A DNA stretch of 64,000 nucleotides from Chryseobacterium viscerum (GTDB lineage Bacteria > Bacteroidota > Bacteroidia > Flavobacteriales > Weeksellaceae), in the NCBI RefSeq assembly GCF_002899945.2, contig NZ_PPEG02000011.1, positions 192,119-256,118 on the forward strand, in the 5' to 3' direction. Shown here piece by piece: positions 8,433 through 17,482 of the stretch. Under the pieces are notes generated by a model. The model did not search any database, was not told the DNA's origin, and saw only the letters and a list, made by a program, of their open reading frames with translations. Numbering within the stretch: the stretch's first letter is position 1; the number at the start of each line of letters is the position of its first letter. The position numbers and the translations under genes are program-made.

Positions 8433-8600
8433 TTAAACACAATAAGGAAGCTCCGGACATTCTGCAGGAAGCTGCTCCCAAAAACCACATTCATTTAGGT
8501 TCTGACAGCTTAACGCACAGCATGTCATTCGACCACCTGAACCTTGCACTGCTTTTAAACTTTTTCGGGATAATTTCTTTGATGTAAGTATCTTTTTCAT
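8433..8600 (-). CDS. Cys-rich GG-leader (bacteriocin-like) peptide, 55 aa
   Basis: A 55-codon ORF with ATG at 8600 and TAA at 8433. The N-terminus MKKILTSKKLSRKSLKAVQG resembles the double-glycine leaders of the small bacteriocin-like proteins of Chryseobacterium and relatives (K-rich start, KKLSR-x-x-LK-x-(I/V)-x-G). After the G-S-G-G stretch (residues 20-23) comes a short core with six cysteines (27, 28, 32, 38, 48, 54) and C-terminal PELPYCV. In such families the leader is cut after a Gly-type motif by a peptidase-containing ABC exporter; none is encoded in this window. It shares a strong terminator with its neighbour and has its own upstream region. Whether it is antimicrobial, a signal or something else cannot be told. 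Confidence 0.7.
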   Translation of the reverse strand: MKKILTSKKLSRKSLKAVQGSGGRMTCCALSCQNLNECGFWEQLPAECPELPYCV

Positions 8601-8659
8601 AGTAAAAAATAGTTTGTTTAATGAGTATTAAAGATACAGATTAAACTCGATATAATTTA

Positions 8660-8686
8660 AATAATTTCACCGATGGTGAATTATTT
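8660..8686 (-). terminator. AT-rich hairpin between the DUF721 gene and the peptide gene
   Basis: Read on the minus strand, AAATAATTCACC and GGTGAAATTATTT form a 12-bp stem with one bulged A and loop ATC. It lies 25 bases past the DUF721 stop and could end that operon. Because it also sits upstream of the peptide gene it could instead act as an operator. Confidence 0.5.
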
Positions 8687-8710
8687 TATATGAATTTAAC
8701 CTTATAATTA

Positions 8711-9004
8711 CTATAAAATCTGAAGGTCTTTAAATTTTTCCGCTCCGAATTTATCCTGAAACTTTTTGAGATAAAAGCTTTTACGCATTTTAAAATCATG
8801 TTTCAGCAGAGGAGAATCAATTTTGATAATAATACATTCTTTTTCAATATTGACACTTCTTATTTCCTTGAAAAGGCTTTCATCAAGATACTCTTCAAGA
8901 AAATCTTTAATGTCAAAAGCAACAAGCTTATGTTCAAAACCATAGATTCTGGCAAAAGATTTTACCAGTTCAGAGGATTGATATTCACGTTTTTTCTTCT
9001 TCAT
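8711..9004 (-). CDS. DUF721 (DciA-like) protein
   Basis: A 97-aa basic protein beginning MKKKKREYQSSELVKSF. Its pattern (short helical N-terminus, then SPLLKHDFKMRKSFYLKKF) is that of DUF721/DciA-related proteins, whose larger relatives load the replicative helicase. In Flavobacteriia a DUF721 gene commonly lies directly after recF. Here it is on the same strand as recF, but a four-helix-bundle gene has come between them. A DNA-replication role is family knowledge and genomic context, not something seen in catalytic residues. Confidence 0.75.
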   Translation of the reverse strand: MKKKKREYQSSELVKSFARIYGFEHKLVAFDIKDFLEEYLDESLFKEIRSVNIEKECIIIKIDSPLLKHDFKMRKSFYLKKFQDKFGAEKFKDLQIL

Positions 9005-9005
9005 A

Positions 9006-9097
9006 GTTGGGTTTCGGGGTGCGTGATTCGGGGTTGGGAGTTTCGAGATTCTCGAGTTACATGCTTCGGGATCAGGTTTTTGGGTTGTGTATTTTGA
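9006..9097. repeat. G-rich degenerate repeat, left flank of the four-helix-bundle gene
   Basis: About 90 bp of imperfect units such as TTCGGGGTG, ATTCGGGGTTG, TTCGAGATTC and TTCGGGATCAGGTTTTTGGG. It is strongly G/T-biased on the plus strand and unlike the AT-rich surroundings. The inverted counterpart lies at 9560-9632. These degenerate units of about 8-11 bp recall low-complexity spacers seen in Flavobacteriia. Confidence 0.6.
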
Positions 9098-9100
9098 GTT

Positions 9101-9478
9101 TTATTGTAATTTATTTTTATTCCAATTTTCTATGACCCATTTTTTATAAATATTGAGCTTTCCACCTAATGTGTTGTATTCATTTCTTAATGTTTCAAAT
9201 TCTGAGATAAAATTAGGATATAATATCATAATTTTTTCCAAATGATTAATTGTTTCATCATTGCTTGCATGACTGTAAATCAGGAAGCGAATGTAATCAT
9301 TTTTATAGGATGATCTTCCGTAGCCTTCAACAATATTTGTAATTACTGAGTCAGAAGACCTTCTTAATTGGCTGCCTAATTCAAATAGTTCATATTTAGG
9401 AAGAAGCAGGGAAGCTTTATGGGTTTTCAAGAATAATTCAAAAGCTATTTTGTAGATATCCAGATTTCTATAACTCAT
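9101..9478 (-). CDS. Four-helix-bundle protein (23S rRNA-IVP family)
   Basis: A 125-aa helical protein with the family signature: N-terminal YRNLDIYKIAFEL, then ELGSQLRRSSDSVITNIVEGYGR and a later IYSHASNDETINHLEKI. This is the four-helix-bundle family first described from intervening sequences in 23S rRNA genes; related folds include the Avd accessory proteins of diversity-generating retroelements. Molecular function is unknown. Here it is not in an rRNA gene: it stands between recF and the DUF721 gene, on their strand, with inverted degenerate repeats on both sides. That looks like an inserted unit. No reverse transcriptase or template repeat is near. Confidence 0.88.
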   Translation of the reverse strand: MSYRNLDIYKIAFELFLKTHKASLLLPKYELFELGSQLRRSSDSVITNIVEGYGRSSYKNDYIRFLIYSHASNDETINHLEKIMILYPNFISEFETLRNEYNTLGGKLNIYKKWVIENWNKNKLQ

Positions 9479-9559
9479 ATCATTTGTGTTTTAGGAGAGT
9501 AAGTTAAGATAAAAAAACATTTTGATGATAAAGAAAATGATTGGTCACTTTATACCAAA

Positions 9560-9632
9560 GCTCGCATCTCATACCTCGTATCCCACACTTAGCATCCCGT
9601 ATTTCAAAAACCCGAATCTCGTACCTCTATAC
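9560..9632. repeat. C-rich degenerate repeat, right flank of the four-helix-bundle gene
   Basis: Units such as CTCGCATCTCATAC, CTCGTATCCCACAC, AGCATCCCGTATTTC and CGAATCTCGTACC follow one another. In reverse complement they read TACGAGATTCGGG and TACGGGATGC, matching the style of the repeat at 9006-9097, so the two flanks are inverted with respect to each other. Confidence 0.6.
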
Positions 9633-9634
9633 CA

Positions 9635-10714
9635 TTAAACTTCAAAAATTATACTTTCCTCATTGATTTTCTTCACCACGCTTTCCGTACGTTCTCTGTG
9701 AGTATCCGTAATGAAAATCTGTCCGAAGCTTTCTTTATTTACTAGTTCTATCAATTGTGAAACTCTTGTATCATCAAGTTTATCAAAAATATCATCAAGC
9801 AATAGGATAGGGGTCTTTTTTGTTAACTCCTTCACAAGGCTCATTTGGGCAAGTTTAAGCGAAATAAGAAAGGATTTTTGCTGTCCCTGAGACCCGATCT
9901 TTTTGATCAGAACATGATCCATCTCAAAAAGCAGATCATCCTTATGAATTCCTTTTGAAGTATAAGTCAGCATGCGGTCTCTTTCAATACTATCTTTTAA
10001 AAGCTTTTCAAAAGAATCTTCCAGCAGATGAGATTCATAAATAACAGATACCGTTTCTTTTCCACCGGAAATAATCTCATAGAAATTCTGAACAATAGGG
10101 TTTAGCTGCTCTACAAACTCTTTTCTTTTCTTAAAAATTTTGGTTCCGAATCGGGTTATAGGCTCATCATAGATTTCCAGTGAATCTCTATCCCACGTTC
10201 TGTTTTTGGCAAAATATTTCAGCAAAGCATTTCGCTGCTGAATGGTCTTCTGATATTGGATGAGGTCAAAAAGATATTCTGAATCCGTTTGAGAGATCAT
10301 AGAATCCAGAAACTTTCGTCTACTTTCCCCAGAATCTGAAATAAGATTGGAATCATAGGGAGAAATCATCACACTCGGAAGATAACCGATATGGTCCGCA
10401 AGCCTGTCATAGCTTTTATCATTCTTCTTGATCACCTTTTTAGCTTCCTTGGGCTGGGTAATTCTAATGATGTCTTCGCTGTCCTCATTTTGAATTTCTG
10501 CATCAATGGTGAAGAAATCTTCCTCTGTTTTTATATTGTTAAGATCAGTATTTCCCAGGAAGCTTTTTCCTACGGATAAATAATGCAGCGCGTCCAGGAG
10601 ATTAGTCTTTCCCACACCGTTATTTCCCACAAAACAATTTATCTGTGGCGAAAATTCAAATTTTTTCTCTGAGTGGTTTTTGAAATTGTAGAGGGAAAGC
10701 TTCTTGATAATCAT
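9635..10714 (-). CDS. recF: DNA replication/repair protein RecF
   Basis: A 359-aa SMC-like ATPase that, with RecO and RecR, loads RecA at single-strand gaps. The Walker A motif GNNGVGKTN is at residues 30-38, followed by the fixed LLDALHYLS. The ABC signature region SQGQQKSFLISLKLAQ and Walker B LLLDDIFDKLD are intact, and the length is normal for RecF. It is second in a minus-strand operon: the UbiA-like gene ends 3 bp before its start, so the two are translationally close. Downstream lie the four-helix-bundle and DUF721 genes. Confidence 0.97.
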   Translation of the reverse strand: MIIKKLSLYNFKNHSEKKFEFSPQINCFVGNNGVGKTNLLDALHYLSVGKSFLGNTDLNNIKTEEDFFTIDAEIQNEDSEDIIRITQPKEAKKVIKKNDKSYDRLADHIGYLPSVMISPYDSNLISDSGESRRKFLDSMISQTDSEYLFDLIQYQKTIQQRNALLKYFAKNRTWDRDSLEIYDEPITRFGTKIFKKRKEFVEQLNPIVQNFYEIISGGKETVSVIYESHLLEDSFEKLLKDSIERDRMLTYTSKGIHKDDLLFEMDHVLIKKIGSQGQQKSFLISLKLAQMSLVKELTKKTPILLLDDIFDKLDDTRVSQLIELVNKESFGQIFITDTHRERTESVVKKINEESIIFEV

Positions 10715-10717
10715 TCG

Positions 10718-11473
10718 TCAAAAATACTCCATTATTAGTAAAAATAAAAAAGGAAGTGCCGAACAAGTTTCCACCCCGAATGAATAATAAGTGTCATCTC
10801 TTTTGTTATCAGAGAAATAGATGAAAATATAAGTTGTAATGCTTGCCATAAAAAAAGCCAAAGCATAATGTAATTCAAGATAGAAGGTAGCGATAATACA
10901 GCTGATGAAAACAAGGGCATACGCAATATATTTGGTATTTTGTACCCCTATCAGCATGGGAAAGGTTTTTACGGTGTCACTATTCATATCCCGAATATCA
11001 AAAGGAAGGACAAGTGCCGTGATAAAGAAAAAACTGATCAGAAAAATTGGAATACTGAATTCCGGCAGAGTGAGCCAGCAATTGACCAGAGCCCATACCA
11101 ATCCTACATAAAAAACTTTCAATAAAGGGATTTTTCGGATATAAACATCAAGGAAAAAGCTGTTGTAAAGTAATCCCAGCACCACAATGATGAACCATTT
11201 CAATAGTCTTATTTCATTATGATTATAAATGATCAGGAGAGCACAGGTGATTCCTGCGAGTGCATTCACAACCAGTATTTTGAAAAAATGCTTGGTATAT
11301 TGATATTTAGTATACAGATAACCACTGAAATAAGTGATGAAAATAAGGGCAAAAGTAGGGAAACGGAATGTGTTTTGCTCTGTCATGAAAAATACTGCAA
11401 AAAGAGTTCCCATAAGGGAGACATAAATCTGGCTGTCTATGATGGTTTTTTTGAGTATTTTTAAGATGTTCAT
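10718..11473 (-). CDS. UbiA-like multi-pass membrane protein
   Basis: A 251-aa protein with about eight hydrophobic segments. The stretch LPFDIRDMNSDTVKTFPMLIG (two aspartates, then T-x-P-x-L-x-G) closely resembles the second Asp-rich motif of UbiA prenyltransferases. The first motif, NxxxDxxxD, is not evident in the N-terminal half, where SGYLYTKYQYT stands instead. It may therefore be a divergent or inactive member. It starts only 18 bp from the divergent alpha-2-macroglobulin gene and ends 3 bp before recF. Substrate is unknown. Confidence 0.6.
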   Translation of the reverse strand: MNILKILKKTIIDSQIYVSLMGTLFAVFFMTEQNTFRFPTFALIFITYFSGYLYTKYQYTKHFFKILVVNALAGITCALLIIYNHNEIRLLKWFIIVVLGLLYNSFFLDVYIRKIPLLKVFYVGLVWALVNCWLTLPEFSIPIFLISFFFITALVLPFDIRDMNSDTVKTFPMLIGVQNTKYIAYALVFISCIIATFYLELHYALAFFMASITTYIFIYFSDNKRDDTYYSFGVETCSALPFLFLLIMEYF

Positions 11474-11491
11474 TTATCAAAATTAATATAT

Positions 11492-14400
11492 ATGAAAAGA
11501 TTTTCCAAGATTTTTCTGCTTTTGCTTGTAATGCTAAGCTTTTCAACGGTATCCGCACAGAAATACTACGATACCCAATGGAAAAAAATTGCTAAAAACA
11601 GTACGAAAGGAGCTTATAAATCTAATCTTCCCATTATTTTAGACATACAAAAACAAGCCATGAAAGAAAATAATGCCTTCGAACTGATCCGATCTCTGAA
11701 AGCTGAGTTCAGTATTGTAAACCAAACTGTGGATGATGACCAGAACAATTCTGCTTCCCAATTTTTCAAAAAACTTAAGGATGCAGAAGGGAAAGTGAAC
11801 GGAGAAGGCAAACTGGTATACAAAGTCTTACTGAATGGTTTTTTCATGGATTATTACGACCAGAACTCATGGAAAATAAACGGAAGAACCAATGTCAACT
11901 CTCAGGATGTTTCACAGATTGAAACCTGGAGTAAGCTTGATTTTAAAAACTATTTGACTAAAAACTTCCAGGAACTTGATCAGGAGAAGCCTGAAATGAA
12001 AAAGATTTCCCTGGAAAAGTATAAGAATATATTTTCTGGAACGAGTGACATAGCCTATTTTCCAACATTGGCAGATTGGTATGCAATAAAGAAAGTAGCA
12101 TTTTTATCTGAAAACAATATTTTCACCAAGAATGAGCTGGCAACAAACCATACGATAGTCAATGCCATCTATGATGAACTGATCGACCAGAACAGCGGAA
12201 ATTCAAAGCTGTATTTCATGAAGGAAAAGTTGACTGAGAATTGTAATTTCAATCATTGCAAAGATAAACTTCAGCAGCTTCAAAATCTCTTGAAATCTAA
12301 TGTAGAAGGGGATTATAAAGTGATGATCATGGGTGATATTATGGATGAACTTGTTGCCCAGAAGAAACCTAAAGAAGCTATTGCACTGGCAGCTCAGGCT
12401 AAAAGTGAATATCCAAAATCTCTTTTCCTCGAGAATATCAAAAGCAAAGAAGCTCAGATTGTCAATCCTTATCTGACTCTCAAATACGAATCTCAGACTC
12501 AGAATAACCTGCCAATTCATTTTGTGGCAGAATATCAGAATGTATCAGAATTTACCCTGAATATTTATGAAGTGAAAGACGATTTTACTTCATTGCTTCA
12601 ATATGCTGAGAACTCTTATTCCAATACCTTTGGAAAACTGAAAAAGAATCTGGTAAGGAAAGAAACCTTCCAGCTTCCGGACCCTAAGGATTATCAGAAC
12701 CATAAAACTTCATTGGAGGTGAAACCACTTCCTTCAGGAGCTTATGCAGCAGAATTTACTGTTGCTGGAGCTGATATGAAAGATACCGACTCCAGACAGA
12801 ATTTTTACTTTTTGGTTTCAGGAAACAAGATCATCTACCAGTCTAAAACAGACAGAAAACCTCTTGCAGACGAGTTGAAATTAGTGAATAGTGAAAATGG
12901 TAAACCTTCAGCCAATGAAGGTCTTAGATTTTATGAATTTGTTTCCAATAAGACATTAACTAAAATTGAAGGTAAAACCAATGAAAATGGAGTATTTAAG
13001 TTCCCATCAACCGAAAGTAAAGAGTATTACAGAACTTTCCTGATCCAGCAGCCGAAGACGAATGATTTCCAGATCATGCAGGTGTATGGAAACAGAGGAT
13101 ATGCTGATGACTATAATCCTAATAAACAGACCCGCTCAACCGCTCAGATTTTCATAGACAGAGGGATATATCGTCCTGGACAGACTGTTTATTTTAAAGT
13201 TATTAATACAAGAATCGATAAGGAAGTTGAAGGAGTTCTTTCTGGATTAAAACAAAAAATAACTTTATTAAATACCAATAGTGAAGAGGTTTCTTCACAG
13301 GAGCTCACTACCAACGAATTTGGTTCTTATCATGGAAGTTTCATCCTTCCAAAAGGAAAGCTGAATGGTAATTTTTATCTGAGAATAGACGGAGAAAGCC
13401 AGGGATATAAAAATTTCAAAGTAGAAGAATACAAAAGACCTAAGTTTGAAGTCACTTTTGATCCTGTAAAAGAGGAGTACAAATACGGACAGACTATAGA
13501 ACTGAAAGGAAAAGCTGTGATGTTCTCCGGAGTTCCACTGAACAATAGCACAGTGAACTATGAAATCAAGAAACAGAATATCAGATGGAGATACTTCAGC
13601 TGGTATCCACAGAATAATGATAATGAAAACTCAATTCTTGGAGAAGCAAAAACCAATGAGAAAGGAGAGTTTGTTATCCGTCTGGAGCTTAAAAAAGATG
13701 AAAAACTGGAAGGAATACAGATTGATAATTATGCCATCAATGCATCCGTTACAGACATCAATGGTGAAACGCAGACAGCGGATACCCAATTGAAAGTGGC
13801 TTCGGTTTCTCATTATATTCAGGCAGAAAATATCAGCAATATTTTTACAGACGAAAATGTAAAATTAAAGGTAGAAACTAAAAACTATAACGAACAGAAT
13901 CTTAAAAAGCCATATCAGGTTAAACTATCAAAACTGACCGCTTCAGACAGGATTTTCAGAGATAATTTCAAATCTGATGTTCAGAATCTTCCGAAATATT
14001 CAAAAGAAGAATTTATCAGCAAATTTCCACACGATCTTTTTGATAAAAATGATGAGATCAAAAACTGGAAAACGGAAAAAGTACTGGTTGAAAGACAAGA
14101 ACAGCCATCTACTGACAATACTCAGCTTTCGACCAATCTTGATTTAGGAAAACTGGAAACAGGAGATTATCAGCTGGAACTTTTCAATATAGAAGGAAAA
14201 GATACCATCAAAACTTCTCAGTATTTCAGTGTTTGGGATAAAACAGCTTTACAACCTACTCAAAAAACTTTCCTTACTGTGATTGCTCCAAAAGAAGAAG
14301 TGTCAAGAGGAGAAAAGGCGAAAGTCTATGTGTTTTCTGCAGTTCCTGATGCGTTGGTCAATGTTTTTGTACAGGATGGATCCGGAAAAACTGTTTCAGA

Positions 14401-17400
14401 AGTTCATCAGATGAAAAAAGGAATATTAGAATATACCGCTGAAATTCCTAAAGATAAAAGTGTATCAGATCTGAACCTTCAGTTTCAGCTGGTAGCATTC
14501 AATGATGTGAATACAGAATCTGTTTCTTTAAAAATAAAAGACACAGAAAAACCTTTAAAAATTGAAACGGTAACTTTCAGAGATAAGCTTGAGCCGAATG
14601 CTAAGGAAAAATGGACGGTAAAAGTAACCGGAAATGATAAAGAAAAGATCAATGCTGAGGTATTGGCCAATATGTATGATATGTCTCTGGATCAGTTTGC
14701 CGCAAATAATTACAGCTGGAGAAAATTGTATACCCCATTTGTGATTGTAACTTCTTATGGGATCAAAAATTATCTGCAGCAGCAAAACTATCAGAAGAGA
14801 TTGAGATATTTCGAAGACAGATCTATAGCAGTTCCTCAGTTTAACTGGTTTGATGGTGATTTTTCGTATGTATTGCAGGGAGAAGTAGCTGGAGTTATGG
14901 TTCAGGAAGGAGTGAAATCTCCGGCTTATGCACCGCCACCATCACCCATTGCAGGGGCAAAATTTAAAACTGCCAGAGCTGCGGTTGCAGAAGATAGAAT
15001 AGAGGTCATTCAGAATGTCGTTCCTGAACCTGTAAAAGCTCCGAAGGTAGAAACTCCTCCTCCAGGATCTTCTGAAGAAAATCTGGACAAAGTAGCTGTT
15101 CGTAAAAATCTGAACGAAACGGCATTCTTCTATCCGGATCTAAAAACCGATGCCGAAGGAAATGTAAGCTTTGAATTCACTTCTCCGGAAGCGTTGACAA
15201 AATGGAAACTGATGTTCTTAGCACACACTAAAGATACAAGAGCTGCTACTTTGGAAAAAGAAGTGGTAACGCAGAAAGAATTCTCGGTAACACCAAATTA
15301 TCCTAGATTCTTAAGAGAAGGAGATGAACTGAATCTGCAGTCGAAACTATCAAACCTTACCGATAAAAAACTGAATGGTTCTGCTGAATTACAGATTCTG
15401 GATGCTTTTACCAATGAAAATATTTCTTCAAAATTCGGAATCACTTCAGGGGTACAAAATTTCAATTTGAATGAAAATGGAAGCAGTGCACTCACATGGA
15501 AATTGAAAGTTCCGAACAATGTTTCCTCTATTATTTTCAAAGTTGTTGCCAAAGCTGGAGCCTATTCTGATGGGGAGCAACAGGCCATTGCCGTATTACC
15601 AAACAGAATGCTGGTGACGGATGCCGTTCCTGTTTTTGTGAAAGAAGGTGAAACCAAGACATTTGTACTGGATAATCTTAAAAATAATACCTCTACGACA
15701 GCTTCTAATGTTTCCAATACACTGGAGCTGACTACGAATCCGATCTGGGAGATTATGTTTGCGCTTCCAAGTCTGAAAAATGATCAGAATAATTCTGCGG
15801 ATGTGATCTTTAACAAATGGTTTGCAGATGTGCTGGCTTCAGAAATATTCAAAGCCAACCCGAAAATGAAAACGATTTTTGAAGAATATCAGAATAAAGG
15901 ATTATTAAATTCAAATCTTGAGAAAAATCAAGAGTTGAAACAGTTGTTGCTTGAAGAAACTCCTTGGGTACTGGAAAGTAAAAATGAAGGGGAGCAGATG
16001 CAGAAGCTGGCATTATTGTTTGATGTCAATACGATGAAAAATTCTATCAATCAGGATTGGGATGATTTCAAAAAACTGCAAAACCCTGACGGTGGATTCT
16101 CATGGTATCCCGGTTATCCAAGTTCTTACGGAACATCGTTGTATATCCTGAAAAACTTAGGAAAAATCAATTCATGGTTAAAAGATAATGTGAAAGACTA
16201 TCAGAGTTCAGAACAGAAAGTTTTAGTGGCAAAATTGATTCAATATGTAGACAATGAGGTCAGCAAATATTTTGATGTGAAAAAAGGCAACGTTTGGAAC
16301 AACTGGGCGATGGATTATCTTGATACCAGAAACTATTGGGAAAAGCAATATCCTTTAAAAGGAAAAGGAGCTACCTTGAAAACGTTGGTAAAACAAAAAG
16401 CAAAAACAGCTAAAATCACAGATTTCACATTCTTCGGACTTCACCGTTCGGCATTATTGATGAATGATTATGGTTTGAAAGAGGTATCTGATAAGTTGAT
16501 GACCTACCTTAAAGAAACTTCTACAGATACAAAAACACAAGGGGTTTACTGGAAACAAAACCTGAATGACTGGGGATGGTTTGGTTCTAAAGTCGTAAAC
16601 CATGCAGGAGCATTGGAAGCTTTCAATAAGTTGAAATCCAATGACCAAAACTTTATCGAAGACATGAAAATCTGGCTGGTAACCCAGAAAGAAGTCAACT
16701 CATGGGGAAGCTCAAGAGGTACGGCAGAAGTGATCTTCACTATTTTGAATTCAGGAAAATCATGGACTGGAACAGAAAGCGATAAAGCTACCATCATTTG
16801 GGGCGGAAAAGAATTGGCTCCTCAGACGCAGGCGACGGGATACGTGAAATCAACAGTGAAAACAGAAACAGTAGATAAAAATTTAGCAACTGTCACCGTT
16901 ACAAAACCTGGTCCCGGAATTGTTCAGGGAGGATTGTTCTGGCAGTATTATGAAGATCTCGATAAAATCAAATCTTCTGAAAACTATATTTCCGTGACAA
17001 AAGAACTTTATAAGAAAGTGAAAACCGTAAACGGTGAAGAACTTCAGAAAATCTCAACCGAAACTCCGTTGAAAGTAGGAGATAAGATAACGGTAAGAAT
17101 GATCCTGAATACCGACAGAGCGATGGAGTTTATTCATATTAAAGATATGCGTGCAGCTGGATTTGAACCTACAGATGTGCTTTCAGGTTACCAATGGAAA
17201 AATAACCTTGGGTATTATCAGTCGACCAAAGATGCCTCTACCAATTTCTATATTCAGTACATGCCGAAAGGAAAATATGTTTTTGAATACGATGTGGTGG
17301 CCAATGCATCCGGGAAGTTCTCCAACGGAATTACGACCATGCAGAACTATTATGCGCCACAGATGAATGCTCATACAAAAGGAAATAATGTGACAATCTC

Positions 17401-17407
17401 AGAATAA
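11492..17407 (+). CDS. Alpha-2-macroglobulin family protein without thioester
   Basis: A 1971-aa secreted protein with a signal peptide ending about residue 22 (FSTVSAQ). The MG2-type motif IFIDRGIYRPGQTVYFKV lies at about residue 552, and the A2M domain region TSPEALTKWKLMFLAHT at about 1229. The helical thioester-domain region begins around 1410. Bacterial macroglobulins trap proteases via a Cys-x-Glu-Gln thioester in a context like LPYLMEYPYECAEQTF. Here the aligned residues are Ser1435-Ala-Asp-Val1438, so no thioester can form, as in the YfaS-type group. A Pro-rich linker (about 1135-1185) follows VLQGEVAGVMVQEG, which recalls a TonB-plug fragment. It probably acts in the periplasm or at the outer membrane in protease defence or cell-envelope integrity. 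An ecotin gene lies downstream. Confidence 0.9.
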   Translation: MKRFSKIFLLLLVMLSFSTVSAQKYYDTQWKKIAKNSTKGAYKSNLPIILDIQKQAMKENNAFELIRSLKAEFSIVNQTVDDDQNNSASQFFKKLKDAEGKVNGEGKLVYKVLLNGFFMDYYDQNSWKINGRTNVNSQDVSQIETWSKLDFKNYLTKNFQELDQEKPEMKKISLEKYKNIFSGTSDIAYFPTLADWYAIKKVAFLSENNIFTKNELATNHTIVNAIYDELIDQNSGNSKLYFMKEKLTENCNFNHCKDKLQQLQNLLKSNVEGDYKVMIMGDIMDELVAQKKPKEAIALAAQAKSEYPKSLFLENIKSKEAQIVNPYLTLKYESQTQNNLPIHFVAEYQNVSEFTLNIYEVKDDFTSLLQYAENSYSNTFGKLKKNLVRKETFQLPDPKDYQNHKTSLEVKPLPSGAYAAEFTVAGADMKDTDSRQNFYFLVSGNKIIYQSKTDRKPLADELKLVNSENGKPSANEGLRFYEFVSNKTLTKIEGKTNENGVFKFPSTESKEYYRTFLIQQPKTNDFQIMQVYGNRGYADDYNPNKQTRSTAQIFIDRGIYRPGQTVYFKVINTRIDKEVEGVLSGLKQKITLLNTNSEEVSSQELTTNEFGSYHGSFILPKGKLNGNFYLRIDGESQGYKNFKVEEYKRPKFEVTFDPVKEEYKYGQTIELKGKAVMFSGVPLNNSTVNYEIKKQNIRWRYFSWYPQNNDNENSILGEAKTNEKGEFVIRLELKKDEKLEGIQIDNYAINASVTDINGETQTADTQLKVASVSHYIQAENISNIFTDENVKLKVETKNYNEQNLKKPYQVKLSKLTASDRIFRDNFKSDVQNLPKYSKEEFISKFPHDLFDKNDEIKNWKTEKVLVERQEQPSTDNTQLSTNLDLGKLETGDYQLELFNIEGKDTIKTSQYFSVWDKTALQPTQKTFLTVIAPKEEVSRGEKAKVYVFSAVPDALVNVFVQDGSGKTVSEVHQMKKGILEYTAEIPKDKSVSDLNLQFQLVAFNDVNTESVSLKIKDTEKPLKIETVTFRDKLEPNAKEKWTVKVTGNDKEKINAEVLANMYDMSLDQFAANNYSWRKLYTPFVIVTSYGIKNYLQQQNYQKRLRYFEDRSIAVPQFNWFDGDFSYVLQGEVAGVMVQEGVKSPAYAPPPSPIAGAKFKTARAAVAEDRIEVIQNVVPEPVKAPKVETPPPGSSEENLDKVAVRKNLNETAFFYPDLKTDAEGNVSFEFTSPEALTKWKLMFLAHTKDTRAATLEKEVVTQKEFSVTPNYPRFLREGDELNLQSKLSNLTDKKLNGSAELQILDAFTNENISSKFGITSGVQNFNLNENGSSALTWKLKVPNNVSSIIFKVVAKAGAYSDGEQQAIAVLPNRMLVTDAVPVFVKEGETKTFVLDNLKNNTSTTASNVSNTLELTTNPIWEIMFALPSLKNDQNNSADVIFNKWFADVLASEIFKANPKMKTIFEEYQNKGLLNSNLEKNQELKQLLLEETPWVLESKNEGEQMQKLALLFDVNTMKNSINQDWDDFKKLQNPDGGFSWYPGYPSSYGTSLYILKNLGKINSWLKDNVKDYQSSEQKVLVAKLIQYVDNEVSKYFDVKKGNVWNNWAMDYLDTRNYWEKQYPLKGKGATLKTLVKQKAKTAKITDFTFFGLHRSALLMNDYGLKEVSDKLMTYLKETSTDTKTQGVYWKQNLNDWGWFGSKVVNHAGALEAFNKLKSNDQNFIEDMKIWLVTQKEVNSWGSSRGTAEVIFTILNSGKSWTGTESDKATIIWGGKELAPQTQATGYVKSTVKTETVDKNLATVTVTKPGPGIVQGGLFWQYYEDLDKIKSSENYISVTKELYKKVKTVNGEELQKISTETPLKVGDKITVRMILNTDRAMEFIHIKDMRAAGFEPTDVLSGYQWKNNLGYYQSTKDASTNFYIQYMPKGKYVFEYDVVANASGKFSNGITTMQNYYAPQMNAHTKGNNVTISE

Positions 17408-17418
17408 TTTATAAACAT

Positions 17419-17450
17419 AAAAACTGTAGTAATTTTTACTGCAGTTTTTT
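17419..17450 (+). terminator. Terminator after the macroglobulin gene
   Basis: AAAACTGTAGTAA and TTACTGCAGTTTT form a stem (one G-T pair) followed by a T run, 12 bases past the stop. It separates the macroglobulin gene from ecotin. Confidence 0.85.
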
Positions 17451-17482
17451 GTTGTAAGACTTCAAGTAAAAGTATAATTAAA

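Noticed and set aside
8798..9097. 99-codon plus-strand ORF through the G-rich repeat
   Set aside because: It is antisense to the DUF721 gene and its end is low-complexity repeat translated as protein.
9101..9478. Four-helix-bundle gene as Avd of a diversity-generating retroelement
   Set aside because: No reverse transcriptase, template repeat or variable repeat is present nearby, and the flanks are low-complexity units instead.
9101..9478. Four-helix-bundle gene as a 23S rRNA intervening sequence
   Set aside because: There is no rRNA gene in the window; the gene lies between recF and DUF721.
14853..14900. TonB-plug domain inside the macroglobulin
   Set aside because: VLQGEVAGVMVQEG resembles a plug motif, but the remaining plug sequence (such as the DIRG and VLKD segments) is absent, so only a resemblance is noted.
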